Below, piece after piece: positions 1 to 7,689 of a stretch of DNA of 64,000 nucleotides. The position numbers and the translations under genes are program-made. Position 1 is the first letter of the stretch. Every line of letters begins with the position of its first letter. This stretch comes from Bacteroidaceae bacterium (GTDB lineage Bacteria; Bacteroidota; Bacteroidia; Bacteroidales; Bacteroidaceae): contig JAGAQH010000042.1 of the NCBI GenBank assembly GCA_017622815.1, positions 1-64,000 on the forward strand. Direction: 5' to 3'. The notes beneath the pieces were generated by a model, which saw only the letters and a list, made by a program, of their open reading frames with translations, searched no databases and had not been told where the DNA came from.

Positions 1-118
1 AATTAGTATGAACAAGAGCCGCAACCCAGCGTTTTGGGTACGCTTCGCGGTCGTTTGTCCCATTGACAAACGAACTTCTCTCTTTGCGAACATCGCTCTC
101 TACCGCTATCTTGTTCAT
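1..118 (-). CDS. Partial NusG/UpxY-like antiterminator, N-terminus only
   Basis: The reading frame starts at the ATG complementary to 116-118 and runs off the left edge after 39 codons. The residues seen end in KRWVAALVHTN, which resembles the first strand of the NusG N-terminal fold (W-x-A-x-x-H/R-x-N) found in UpxY-type antiterminators of Bacteroidales polysaccharide loci. Those proteins act on the leader of their own operon, and a short hairpin-bearing leader with a promoter lies just upstream here. If the call is right, a capsule or exopolysaccharide operon should continue beyond position 1. Only 39 residues are visible, so the family call is tentative; the open frame, the start and the promoter are clear. 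Confidence 0.4.
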   Translation of the reverse strand, partial: MNKIAVESDVRKERSSFVNGTNDREAYPKRWVAALVHTN

Positions 119-141
119 AGTAAATAGAGTTTATTTTTAGG

Positions 142-164
142 CATAGTTCCACAAAAGAACTATG
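142..164 (-). promoter_or_regulatory. Leader hairpin upstream of the NusG-like gene
   Basis: A perfect 8-bp inverted repeat (CATAGTTC / GAACTATG, 7-nt loop) fills most of the roughly 50-nt leader between the predicted start of transcription and the ATG at 118. Leader hairpins are where UpxY/NusG-type factors are thought to act, but this role is inferred from position. Confidence 0.45.
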
Positions 165-173
165 ACCCGTTTG

Positions 174-181
174 CAAAAATA
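174..181 (-). promoter_or_regulatory. Promoter -7 element (TATTTTTG)
   Basis: Exact match to the Bacteroidetes -7 consensus TAnnTTTG on the minus strand, about 56 nt before the NusG-like start. No clear -33 element was seen. Confidence 0.5.
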
Positions 182-221
182 CTAAAAATTGTTCAATGGA
201 TGGCAGAAATGGACGATTATT

Positions 222-515
222 TTTTGTTTTTGCTGTATTGATGACACTATAATACTGACAAGGACTTCAACCAACAAAAATCAATGAATCATCATTCTTT
301 ACTAAATGAAAATGCTTCTCAAAATAGTTACTTCTGAGTCTTTTAATATCAGTGTTAATAAATCTACTTCCTGGATTATTAAACTCGTATGTTTCTTTGG
401 CATCAATGTCAAAATCAACACCTGCAATGACTTTAATACCAGCCTGACACAACCCATGAGTCATTCCACCTCCACCACAAAAGAAATCTATAGCTTTATA
501 CATTTTCTTGCTCAT
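222..515 (-). pseudogene. DNA (cytosine-5) methyltransferase remnant, stopped in motif IV
   Basis: The first 82 residues are a clear C5-methyltransferase N-terminus: motif I is AIDFFCGGGGMTHGL and a VDFD acidic loop follows. The frame then reads IFVG, TGA (267-269), SPCQYYSVIN. Motif IV in this family is G-C-x-P-C-Q, so the stop sits exactly where the first conserved Cys should be; a TGC or TGT to TGA change explains it. Family-like sequence continues to about 222 and then loses similarity, and the rest of the enzyme (target recognition domain, motifs VI-X) is absent. The gene is therefore both nonsense-mutated and 3'-truncated. It overlaps the end of the upstream XRE gene by 20 nt, a usual arrangement for a controller gene and its methyltransferase. 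Confidence 0.8.
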
Positions 516-741
516 AATAGGGACTCTTTTTAGTGGAACACAATAAATCTTTTACATCAACTTTTAAAATAATTGCTATGTTGCGTAATGTTTCAATTGA
601 TGGTTGCGATTTATTTGAGCACCATCTTGAGATCGTGTTTTCCGATTTGCCCATCTATTCAGCTAAGCATCGATTAGTTTTCTGTTTTTCAACAAGTGTA
701 ACCTTTATTCTATTCATCACTATTTGTTGATTATTCGACAT
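496..741 (-). pseudogene. XRE-family HTH regulator with in-frame nonsense codon
   Basis: Read from the ATG at 739-741, the frame gives an N-terminal helix, LAE, then TAG at 655-657, then MGKSENTISRWCSNKSQPS and a typical XRE tail ending DVKDLL. The stop replaces the residue between LAE and MGKS, normally Gln in this helix-turn-helix, so a CAG to TAG change is the simplest explanation. Without the stop the product would be 81 residues, the usual size of a controller or antitoxin-like XRE protein. It overlaps the methyltransferase remnant by 20 nt, as in modification cassettes where such a regulator precedes the methylase. Confidence 0.75.
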
Positions 742-895
742 CTTAATTCAAATTATATCCATTAAATTATGAATAAAGTTACACTATATTTTCCATACAG
801 CAAACTTTACGGACTATATAATTGTTGTAATAAGAATTATTTAAGTGAAGGTGGTGGCTATTTCCCATATTTTTAGTAACTTTATAAGAAAAATT

Positions 896-1152
896 ATGGG
901 ATTATTTGAGGAATATAAGAATCATCCTGATAAGGATGTTAGAGAAAGAGCTAACAATTGGGGTGCAGCAATAGGTTTGCAGGATGTAGATGGGCTTAGA
1001 GTGTCTGATTTTCTAATTCAACTTGTAGACAGCAGATTGAGGGCGAGATTACGATGGAGGAAGTTACACAAAAGCTCAATGAGCATTACAAGGATAGAAA
1101 ACTTCATAGTTCAACTTATGAGATTGTCCCCCCCCAACTTAGAAATGAGTAA
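896..1152 (+). pseudogene. Fic/VbhA-type antitoxin-domain gene, frameshifted
   Basis: From ATG 896 the frame begins MGLFEEYKNHPDKDVRERA and continues to DGLRVSDFLIQ, a segment I recognise from the N-terminus of Bacteroidales Fic-family proteins. After about 1023 the family-like sequence moves to another frame: RQQIEGEITMEEV followed by a helix, then PPQLRNE and TAA at 1150-1152. The IEGEIT-MEE segment resembles the VbhA antitoxin helix pair. One missing base near 1021-1025 restores a single 85-residue product (257 nt now, 258 expected). No Fic catalytic domain (HPFxxGNG) follows, so either the toxin is lost or this was a stand-alone antitoxin. The family name is moderately sure; the frameshift is well supported. 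Confidence 0.5.
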
Positions 1153-1205
1153 ACAAATTAAAGAGGAGAATAAACTCAGACGACCTGGGATGTATAAATA
1201 AGACT

Positions 1206-1898
1206 ATGGAAACTTCTTTTACATATGGCAAGATTGCGACCAATAAGAATTTCATTGACAGAGAGAAGGAAACAACTAACTTGGTTTGGAACTTCGTATC
1301 GCTGAGCAATACAATCATTATTGCTCCTCGTGGTTGGGGTAAGAGTTCACTTGTGAATAAGGCGGCCAAGTTAGCAATGGAGCAGGATAGCAAGTTGCGT
1401 GTCTGTCATATCGACCTTTTTAATGTACGCAATGAGGATCACTTCTATTCGTTGCTTGCACAGAAGGTTATTGCAGCGACATCTACCAAGTGGGAAGAGG
1501 CTGTTGAGAGCGCAAAGAGTTTCTTTTCGCATCTTGTGCCAAAGATTTCTATTGGCAGTGATCCTACCAATGAGGTATCAATCGATTTTGATTGGGAGAC
1601 AGTAAAACAGAACCCCGATGAAGTGCTTGACCTTGCCGAGAAAATCGCACAGAAGAAGGGGCTCAAAATTGTGATTTGCGTTGATGAGTTCCAGAATATA
1701 GCAGAGTTCACTGTTCCTGACTATTTTCAGAAGAAATTGCGTTCGCATTGGCAACAGCATCAGAGTGTTGCCTACTGCTTGTATGGTAGCAAACGCCATA
1801 TGATGATGGAGGTGTTTACGAACTCATCAAAACCATTCTACATGTTTGGCAACTTAATGTTCCTCAATAAGATTGATAGGCCTTACCTCGCGAGGTAG
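1206..1898 (+). pseudogene. AAA/archaeal-type ATPase, C-terminally truncated
   Basis: The 230-residue frame has a Walker A (APRGWGKSSLVNKA, about residues 40-53) and a Walker B (IVICVDEFQNI, about 155-165), placing it in the ATPase_2/AAA group of stand-alone P-loop ATPases that are usually about 370-390 residues. It ends abruptly after FGNLMFLNKID, where family members go on into sensor and winged-helix regions. The stop lies in a 14-bp palindrome at 1884-1897, and what follows is the upstream region of the sigma-factor gene. A 3' deletion or insertion junction at the palindrome is likely. ATP binding may be possible, but the product should be non-functional. Confidence 0.7.
1884..1897. repeat. 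14-bp perfect palindrome at the ATPase truncation point
   Basis: TACCTCG is followed directly by CGAGGTA. The ATPase stop codon uses its last bases. It marks the boundary between eroded DNA and the sigma-factor locus and may be a recombination scar or operator. Confidence 0.55.
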
Positions 1899-2065
1899 TG
1901 TTCCGTTTACTGTGTCTGCAGCTATAAGTTCCAAGCCTGTAAACTTTGGGTATCGTTGCAAAGTTAGTTAATAAATTTTTGTTGCAAACAAGGCAACTTT
2001 CTACCTTCCTTATGCAGTCTTTTTATTCATTTCAGGACATAATAAAAGGATGCATAGAGTCGTTG
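1899..2065. other. Upstream region of the sigma-barrel fusion gene
   Basis: An AT-rich stretch with no convincing gene. The frame of the fusion gene is open from 1946, so longer N-termini starting at 1946 or 2012 are possible. No exact TAnnTTTG element was found. Confidence 0.4.
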
Positions 2066-3736
2066 ATGGATAAAACGAGCCTTATAGAACGTTGTAAACA
2101 AGGAGACAGAAGCGCATTTGGAGAACTGTACTCTGCATACGCCTCGCGTATGCGGAAGGTTTGTCGCAGGTATATAATAGATGAAGCGGCGGTGGACGAT
2201 GTCGTTCACGACTCATTCATCGTCATCCTTACCTCTATGCACAGATTGCGTGATGCAGGGAATGCCGATGCCTGGATTTTTGCAATCACGAGAAATGTTA
2301 CCCTGAAGTATAACGACCGTTATAAGGAAACGTCCAATGTTCCGTTGGATAATTGTGCGGAGACGGACACGTCATCTTCGGACAGCGTTGAGACGGACAT
2401 TCGCGGACTATCGCTGGATAAGGTTATGGACCTGGTAGACAATCTTCCACATGGATATGGAAAGGTTTTCAGATTGTCGGTTCTCGAAGGTCTGTCGCAC
2501 AAGGAAATAGCAGCGATGTTGTCCATAGAACCGCATTCGTCATCTTCACAACTGGCACGGGCAAAGAAGATGATACGGAAGATGATGCGGGAGTACTGGA
2601 TGATTGTACTGTTGTTTCCTCTTGTCATTCTTTTGCTTTTCCATGACAGGCATACTTCAGAGCATAGAGAAGAGATTTCAAGTGCGGATAACAACGATTG
2701 GCAGATACAGCAAGATAGCGTGGCACCGATTATGGAATCAAACCGTGAATCCATTCAAAAGCCACAAGCACGCCCCAATCATATAGCCGAAGAACTTGTG
2801 GCGGAAGTTGCAGATACCGCAGTGGCAGAAGAAGATGCACCGGCCGTGGAAGTCAAGGAGACACCGGCCGACACCTCCACGATTATCTACAGGAAGGATG
2901 CGCTGCCTCAATCGTACAAACGCTATCTGAGCATGGATTTCGGTAAAGGCAAGGAGAGAAGAAGAAACAGGTTGTCTGTAGAATTGTCCTATGTAGGTCA
3001 ATTAAGCAATAATCCGACATATACGTCCCCGTATATATATAAGCCTTCCATATTACCTGGAGATGAAAGCGGTATATTCCCCACACTGCCTTCGGCAATA
3101 GACAACTGGAACGACTATATGGTTTATATTGCCAATCATCCGAATGCCGTTGACAAGGATGTCAGGGATGTCGTCTTGAACATAGCGCTAAATAATGCCA
3201 TGGCATCGGATGATGACAAGATGCACAAGGTCTCACGTCATAGTGTTCCCTTCACATGTTCTATTGTTATGAAATATTGGCTCAACGAAAGGTGGGGTTT
3301 AGAATCAGGTATCAGTTACACTGCCCTTTCCACGGAATTTGACTTGGGTACGAACGGCAATATCATCAACGAATGTCAGAGGTTGCACTATATAGGAATT
3401 CCTATAAAGGGACTGTTTAATATATATAATGTTGGCGTGTGGAGCGTGTATGCCACAACCGGAATTACAATGGACATTCCCGTGTATGCACGGCAGAGGA
3501 CAAACTACATATTGAACGGCATGACAAAGGCAACGGAGGAGACTCCGGTGTCTGCACCATGGCAGTTCTCAACTTCCCTCGGCATAGGCGTGCAGTACCG
3601 GCTTACACCGCATATAGGTCTGTTTGCAGAGCCTGGAATGCAATACTTCATACCGGGTAGCACCTCTGTAAGCACATTCAGGACGGAGCATCCCGTTGTG
3701 TTCAGTTTGCCTGTTGGTATCAGGGTTATGTGGTAG
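2066..3736 (+). CDS. ECF sigma factor fused to a membrane helix and outer-membrane beta-barrel
   Basis: One uninterrupted frame of 556 residues from ATG 2066. Residues 7-85 are sigma region 2 (ERCKQGDRSAFGELY, then DVVHDSFIVIL and AWIFAITRN); 115-172 are region 4 (LPHGYGKVFRLSVLEGLSHKEIA, then SQLARAKKMIRK). One hydrophobic helix follows directly at 177-193. Residues 195-300 are low-complexity, acidic and proline-rich, as expected of a periplasmic linker. From about 301 to the C-terminus there are alternating strands (RLSVELSYVG, FTCSIVMKYWL, VWSVYATTGI), ending in VGIRVMW with the terminal aromatic typical of outer-membrane barrels. Bacteroides dual-membrane-spanning anti-sigma factors (Das) share the helix-linker-barrel plan but are encoded separately from their sigma factor. 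Here the sigma domain takes the cytoplasmic position. Release by proteolysis on an outer-membrane cue is inferred. The start is uncertain (1946 or 2012 possible). Confidence 0.85.
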   Translation: MDKTSLIERCKQGDRSAFGELYSAYASRMRKVCRRYIIDEAAVDDVVHDSFIVILTSMHRLRDAGNADAWIFAITRNVTLKYNDRYKETSNVPLDNCAETDTSSSDSVETDIRGLSLDKVMDLVDNLPHGYGKVFRLSVLEGLSHKEIAAMLSIEPHSSSSQLARAKKMIRKMMREYWMIVLLFPLVILLLFHDRHTSEHREEISSADNNDWQIQQDSVAPIMESNRESIQKPQARPNHIAEELVAEVADTAVAEEDAPAVEVKETPADTSTIIYRKDALPQSYKRYLSMDFGKGKERRRNRLSVELSYVGQLSNNPTYTSPYIYKPSILPGDESGIFPTLPSAIDNWNDYMVYIANHPNAVDKDVRDVVLNIALNNAMASDDDKMHKVSRHSVPFTCSIVMKYWLNERWGLESGISYTALSTEFDLGTNGNIINECQRLHYIGIPIKGLFNIYNVGVWSVYATTGITMDIPVYARQRTNYILNGMTKATEETPVSAPWQFSTSLGIGVQYRLTPHIGLFAEPGMQYFIPGSTSVSTFRTEHPVVFSLPVGIRVMW

Positions 3737-3842
3737 CATGGGATGAAGACATGTGGCCAGTCGTGAATTTATAACACTTATGGTGCAGTCTTTGGTTGTT
3801 TTATGGGACTTATAGAAAGAAGAACCAATAACAATCAAGGAA
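3737..3842 (+). other. Short spacer before the radical SAM gene
   Basis: 106 nt with no terminator hairpin and no exact -7 element. A purine-rich AAGGAA lies just before ATG 3843. Co-transcription with the sigma-barrel gene is possible. Confidence 0.35.
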
Positions 3843-4895
3843 ATGTACAAAGTTTATGATTATGTCCATAATGGATTGCTATATCTGAACAACAGTATGA
3901 GACCAGGACACAAATACTTGTCACAACTGATGATCTATGCCACTACGGCATGCCAGTCAAAGTGCAGGCATTGCAACATCTGGCAGAAGAAAAGGGAACA
4001 CATGAGCCTCGAAGACATCAAACGGATAATGCAAAGCAGATGTATCACCAGTAAAACTACGGTAGGTCTGGAGGGAGGCGAATTCATCCTCCATCCACAG
4101 GCAAACGATATTCTTGCCTGGTTCCGAAGCAACCATCCCAATTATACACTCCTGTCCAACGGATTGGCGTCCGGACGGATTATTGAAGCGGTCAGACGCT
4201 ACAAACCGCGCCATCTGTATCTGTCTCTTGACGGCAGGCCGGAAACATACCGCCACATGCGCGGTGTAGACGGGTACAACAGAGTGATACAAGTGATAGA
4301 GGCGCTGAAGGACGAAATACCCATCTCTCTAATGTTCTGCCTGTCCCCATGGAATACGTTCGACGATATGGATTATGTTGTGGGAGTGGCAAGGGATTAC
4401 GGTCTGGATGTCCGCATCGGTATATACGGAACCATGTCCTTCTTCGATACTACGAGCGACCTTTTGTCGGCACACGACTTCATGAAGCGAATCCCGGATT
4501 CTGTAAAGACGACCGACGAGAACTATGACTTCATTGCTCTTTATGATGAATGGAGAAACGGACGCCTGAAACTGCCGTGCCTTAGTATCAGAAGCAGTCT
4601 CGTGATTCATACAAACGGAGACGTTCCCTTGTGTCAGAACTTGAACCTTTTGCTGGGCAATATACACAAGCAAACACTGGACGAGATATTCAACAGCAGA
4701 CAAACATGCAAGATTCATCGTCAGCATTCAGAGGGGTGTAACGGGTGCTGGATAAATTTCCACAGGAAATACGACATTATATTGCTACGAAGCCTTGAAC
4801 GTCTCTTTCCTAAATGGATTATAGAAAGGATATACGGTCCTTATCGGTGGACGTTGCCACACTCACAAACATATATAAAGTATTTCAGATCATAA
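3843..4895 (+). CDS. Radical SAM protein with SPASM-like C-terminal cysteines
   Basis: 350 residues. The radical SAM cluster motif is C37-x3-C41-x2-C44 (CQSKCRHC), and a glycine-rich GLEGGEF segment lies near residue 76, where SAM-binding GGE motifs occur. A second cysteine set (C246, C264, C289, C299, C302) fits a SPASM-type auxiliary cluster domain, including CNGCW near the end. Such proteins modify peptides or small molecules; the substrate is not evident and no small precursor peptide was found nearby. The C-terminal 45 residues are basic and aromatic, which may be membrane-associating. The oxidoreductase gene starts 3 nt downstream, so the two form an operon. Family call is firm; role is unknown. 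Confidence 0.8.
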   Translation: MYKVYDYVHNGLLYLNNSMRPGHKYLSQLMIYATTACQSKCRHCNIWQKKREHMSLEDIKRIMQSRCITSKTTVGLEGGEFILHPQANDILAWFRSNHPNYTLLSNGLASGRIIEAVRRYKPRHLYLSLDGRPETYRHMRGVDGYNRVIQVIEALKDEIPISLMFCLSPWNTFDDMDYVVGVARDYGLDVRIGIYGTMSFFDTTSDLLSAHDFMKRIPDSVKTTDENYDFIALYDEWRNGRLKLPCLSIRSSLVIHTNGDVPLCQNLNLLLGNIHKQTLDEIFNSRQTCKIHRQHSEGCNGCWINFHRKYDIILLRSLERLFPKWIIERIYGPYRWTLPHSQTYIKYFRS

Positions 4896-4898
4896 GTC

Positions 4899-5930
4899 AT
4901 GATAAAGAAACTTATAGAGTCATATCGCAGAATAAGAACCGAGCATGCCTTGACCCACACATACAGGCATCAATACGCGTTTGTAGGTATGGGACAACAT
5001 TCGCTGACCAACCTATATCCTGTACTGTTTTCGCTACAGGTTCCGTTGAAATATATCTGTGTCACCACCGCAAGGAAGGCAAGGCTGATAGGCACTAAAT
5101 ATGCCGGTATTGAACCTACGACATCATTACAAAGGATTTTGGACGACGAGACGGTAAAGGGTATTTTCGTATGTGCAGCCCCTTCTTCACATTACAGGCT
5201 TTCCTCAGACATTCTGGCAAGCGGAAAATCACTCTTCGTAGAAAAGCCGCCATGCTCTTCTCTGAAGGAACTGGATTCTTTGATAGGGCTACACCAAAAA
5301 TTCCACTCGCCAGTAGCAATGGTTGGCTTACAGAAAAGGTATGCTCCTACAACAACTATCCTGAAGAAACGGCTTTGTAAAGAACATGTGTTTAGTTATG
5401 ACCTGCATTATGTCACTGGTGCCTGTCCTGATGGCAACATAGTTACAGACCTTTATATCCATCCGATAGATCTGGTAACGTATCTGTTTGGCAAACCAGA
5501 CATCATTGCCTGCGAGAAGGTAACTTCGGGAACGTATCTGTTGATGCTAAGGCATGGACACATAGTGGGTACACTGGAACTGTCCACCGAACATTCGTGG
5601 ACAGATGCTGAAGAAAGCCTTAAGATAAGCACTTCTGCCGGTGTATATAATCTTAGGCAAATGGAAGAATTGTCGTTTGTTGCCAAGCAAATGTCAGTAT
5701 GCCATCTGCCTCTGGAAAAAATCATGCCCAGAAACAAGACCATGGAATACCTGTATTCACGCAACAACTTTGTTCCAGTCCTTGCCAACAATCAGATATG
5801 CTCGCAAGGCTATTATCACGAAGTAAAGGCTTTTGTCGATAAGGTGGAAGGCAGAAGAAGTGCTATACACACAGGTTTGGAAGACCTGAGGGATACATAC
5901 AGAATAATGGATTATATTTCTGGATTGTAG
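4899..5930 (+). CDS. Gfo/Idh/MocA-family oxidoreductase
   Basis: 343 residues. The N-terminal Rossmann fold is recognisable (FVGMGQHS at 28-35), with the family's EKP motif at 115-117 (FVEKPPCS) and the conserved histidine of the catalytic domain in IHPIDLVTYLFG (H188). These NAD(P)-dependent enzymes usually oxidise or reduce sugars, inositols or sugar nucleotides. The first 25 residues before the Rossmann strand are basic and longer than usual. It starts 3 nt after the radical SAM gene, suggesting that both act on one product. The substrate cannot be told from the sequence. Confidence 0.8.
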   Translation: MIKKLIESYRRIRTEHALTHTYRHQYAFVGMGQHSLTNLYPVLFSLQVPLKYICVTTARKARLIGTKYAGIEPTTSLQRILDDETVKGIFVCAAPSSHYRLSSDILASGKSLFVEKPPCSSLKELDSLIGLHQKFHSPVAMVGLQKRYAPTTTILKKRLCKEHVFSYDLHYVTGACPDGNIVTDLYIHPIDLVTYLFGKPDIIACEKVTSGTYLLMLRHGHIVGTLELSTEHSWTDAEESLKISTSAGVYNLRQMEELSFVAKQMSVCHLPLEKIMPRNKTMEYLYSRNNFVPVLANNQICSQGYYHEVKAFVDKVEGRRSAIHTGLEDLRDTYRIMDYISGL

Positions 5931-5949
5931 GTGGGATATTTCCCGTCTC

Positions 5950-7683
5950 TCACTTGTTGAACCCTTTTGCCGTCAGGAATTCCCATATTCTGTCCATGAA
6001 GGTGTAACTGCCTGTTCCTGGCGATGCCGTCCTCTGGAAGCAGTGGTTGCGCAGTGCCAGAGTGTGCAGTTCGCTCTGTATGCCCATCTGTAGCATTTTC
6101 TCCCACACCTTCACCGAAGTCATGGAGCCTATGGGGTCGGCATCGCCATGGATGAAGAGCATGGGCGAGGTCTTCAAATCGAAGGAGAAGTCGGGCACCA
6201 GGATGTCCTCGTCTCCGTTGCCGCCATTCTTGTTCACTCCGTCCGTGCCGTCGGTCAGTCCATAGGCCGGGTATATGCCAATGCCCCATTGCACGTTGCA
6301 GGGCAGTTTGTCCACCTTGTCTATGGGCAAGTATGACTGGTGCAAGGAGGAGGTTACCCCCATGAGTGTCAGGTGCCCGCCTGCCGAACTGCCCATTATG
6401 CCTATGCGGTCGGGGTCAAGACCGCGTGCTTCAGCCTGGCTTCTTACAAGCCTGACGGTGCGTTGGAGGTCCTGCCATGCCGTTGTGTGCTTGGCGAGGG
6501 GAGGGGTGGGGCGTGGAGTGCGGTATTTCAGCGTCACCACGGCCATTCCTTTTTCGTTCAGGTAACGGCGTATAGGTGCTACCTCGAAGTCGTCGGGATT
6601 GTTGAAACCGTATCCGCCTCCCGAATATATTATCTGTATGGCCTTCGTCTTCAGTTCCTTTGGCATGTGCCATTCCATGTATGGTGTGCATTGCTTCTGC
6701 TGGAGGTCGGGCGTCTTGTCCTTGGGCCATATTTCTGTCTTGGTGTACGATGCTCTGGCATCGTCGCTGGTATACCTTTCCATCAGTGCAACCTCCTTGC
6801 CGGATTTGCCCAGATAGCCCATCTGCCGCATAAACTCCACACCCCGTTCGAAGCCGTGTGCACCGTGCCCCTTGTCGGCATATAGGTGCAGTTCGGCGGG
6901 TATGCGCCTCTTGCGCAGTTCCCGGTACACCAGGGTGGAGGTCTGCGGAGCGTAGATGTCCTTTCCCCCGTGGTGCAGGCTCATGGGACAGGTGCGCTTG
7001 TCAAACTTGAATACCTGGCTCAGATGCACGTCCGTGCCGTAACCCTGCCGTGTGGCCGGTGTACCACCTTCGGCATCTGTGGTGCCATAGGCAGGTGCGT
7101 TCACTATGGCCCAGTTTATGTGACAGGGAATGGTATCCGTATTGTCGCTATGCTTGTAGGCCGGTGTCTGCGAACTGGTGGCAAGGAGCAATGCCAGATG
7201 CGAACCCGCCGACATGGATATGACACCTATCTTCTCCGGGTCAAAGCCACGCTCGCGTGCCTGTTGCCTTACCATTCTTACGGCCCGTTGCCCGTCGGCC
7301 CATGCTGTCTGGTATATGGGCAACCCTATGGGGCGTGGGGTCCTGTACACGAAGTTCACGCATTGGAAGCCCAAGGCGGTGAGTTTCTCCCTCCATTGCT
7401 TTATCAGTCCCACATCACAACAGTTCTGATAACTTCCTCCCGAAATCAGTATCATGCACCCGCCGTTGCGCACATCCTCGGCCGGCGCCTCAAACCACTC
7501 CAGGTATGCCACCCTGTTCTTGTCGGCTTTGAAACCTTTTTGGCTTGTCTCGTCCGTCATGGCCGCTATCTGATGCTCCTGAGGGTAGGGCATCTGTTTC
7601 TTCTTCCATATCGGTTCGCGCTCCTGGGCGTGAAGGGCAATGCAAACGATGCATGCCAGCAGTATTTGGACGGTCCTTTTCAT
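5950..7683 (-). CDS. Secreted tandem alpha/beta-hydrolase (esterase-like), two domains
   Basis: 577 residues with a signal peptide (MKRTVQILLACIVCIALHAQ). Two homologous hydrolase halves follow, about residues 30-300 and 310-577. Each has a nucleophile elbow (SMSAGS in the first, GSSAGG in the second), an acid loop (HHGGKDIYAP; IHGDADPIGS) and a late histidine (DKGHGAHGF; LRNHCF). The pattern matches the BD-FAE/acetyl-xylan-esterase-like group of gut Bacteroidetes, acting on acylated polysaccharides in the periplasm or outside. The first elbow has Ser instead of the usual leading Gly, so the two halves may differ in activity. It starts 6 nt after udk ends and is probably co-transcribed with it. 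Confidence 0.8.
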   Translation of the reverse strand: MKRTVQILLACIVCIALHAQEREPIWKKKQMPYPQEHQIAAMTDETSQKGFKADKNRVAYLEWFEAPAEDVRNGGCMILISGGSYQNCCDVGLIKQWREKLTALGFQCVNFVYRTPRPIGLPIYQTAWADGQRAVRMVRQQARERGFDPEKIGVISMSAGSHLALLLATSSQTPAYKHSDNTDTIPCHINWAIVNAPAYGTTDAEGGTPATRQGYGTDVHLSQVFKFDKRTCPMSLHHGGKDIYAPQTSTLVYRELRKRRIPAELHLYADKGHGAHGFERGVEFMRQMGYLGKSGKEVALMERYTSDDARASYTKTEIWPKDKTPDLQQKQCTPYMEWHMPKELKTKAIQIIYSGGGYGFNNPDDFEVAPIRRYLNEKGMAVVTLKYRTPRPTPPLAKHTTAWQDLQRTVRLVRSQAEARGLDPDRIGIMGSSAGGHLTLMGVTSSLHQSYLPIDKVDKLPCNVQWGIGIYPAYGLTDGTDGVNKNGGNGDEDILVPDFSFDLKTSPMLFIHGDADPIGSMTSVKVWEKMLQMGIQSELHTLALRNHCFQRTASPGTGSYTFMDRIWEFLTAKGFNK

Positions 7684-7689
7684 CAGTAC

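Noticed and set aside
533..730. Plus-strand 65-codon frame
   Set aside because: It is the reverse complement of the XRE pseudogene, which has clear family sequence.
769..876. Plus-strand frame of 35 codons before the Fic/VbhA-type remnant
   Set aside because: Too short, no motif, no ribosome site and aromatic-rich; probably chance.
845..895. GTG-started N-terminal extension of the Fic/VbhA-type gene
   Set aside because: The ATG at 896 fits the family start; the extension is not family-like.
1128..1135. C8 tract suggesting phase variation
   Set aside because: The tract is in phase with the downstream antitoxin-like frame, and the frameshift lies about 100 nt before it, so slippage here would not repair the gene.
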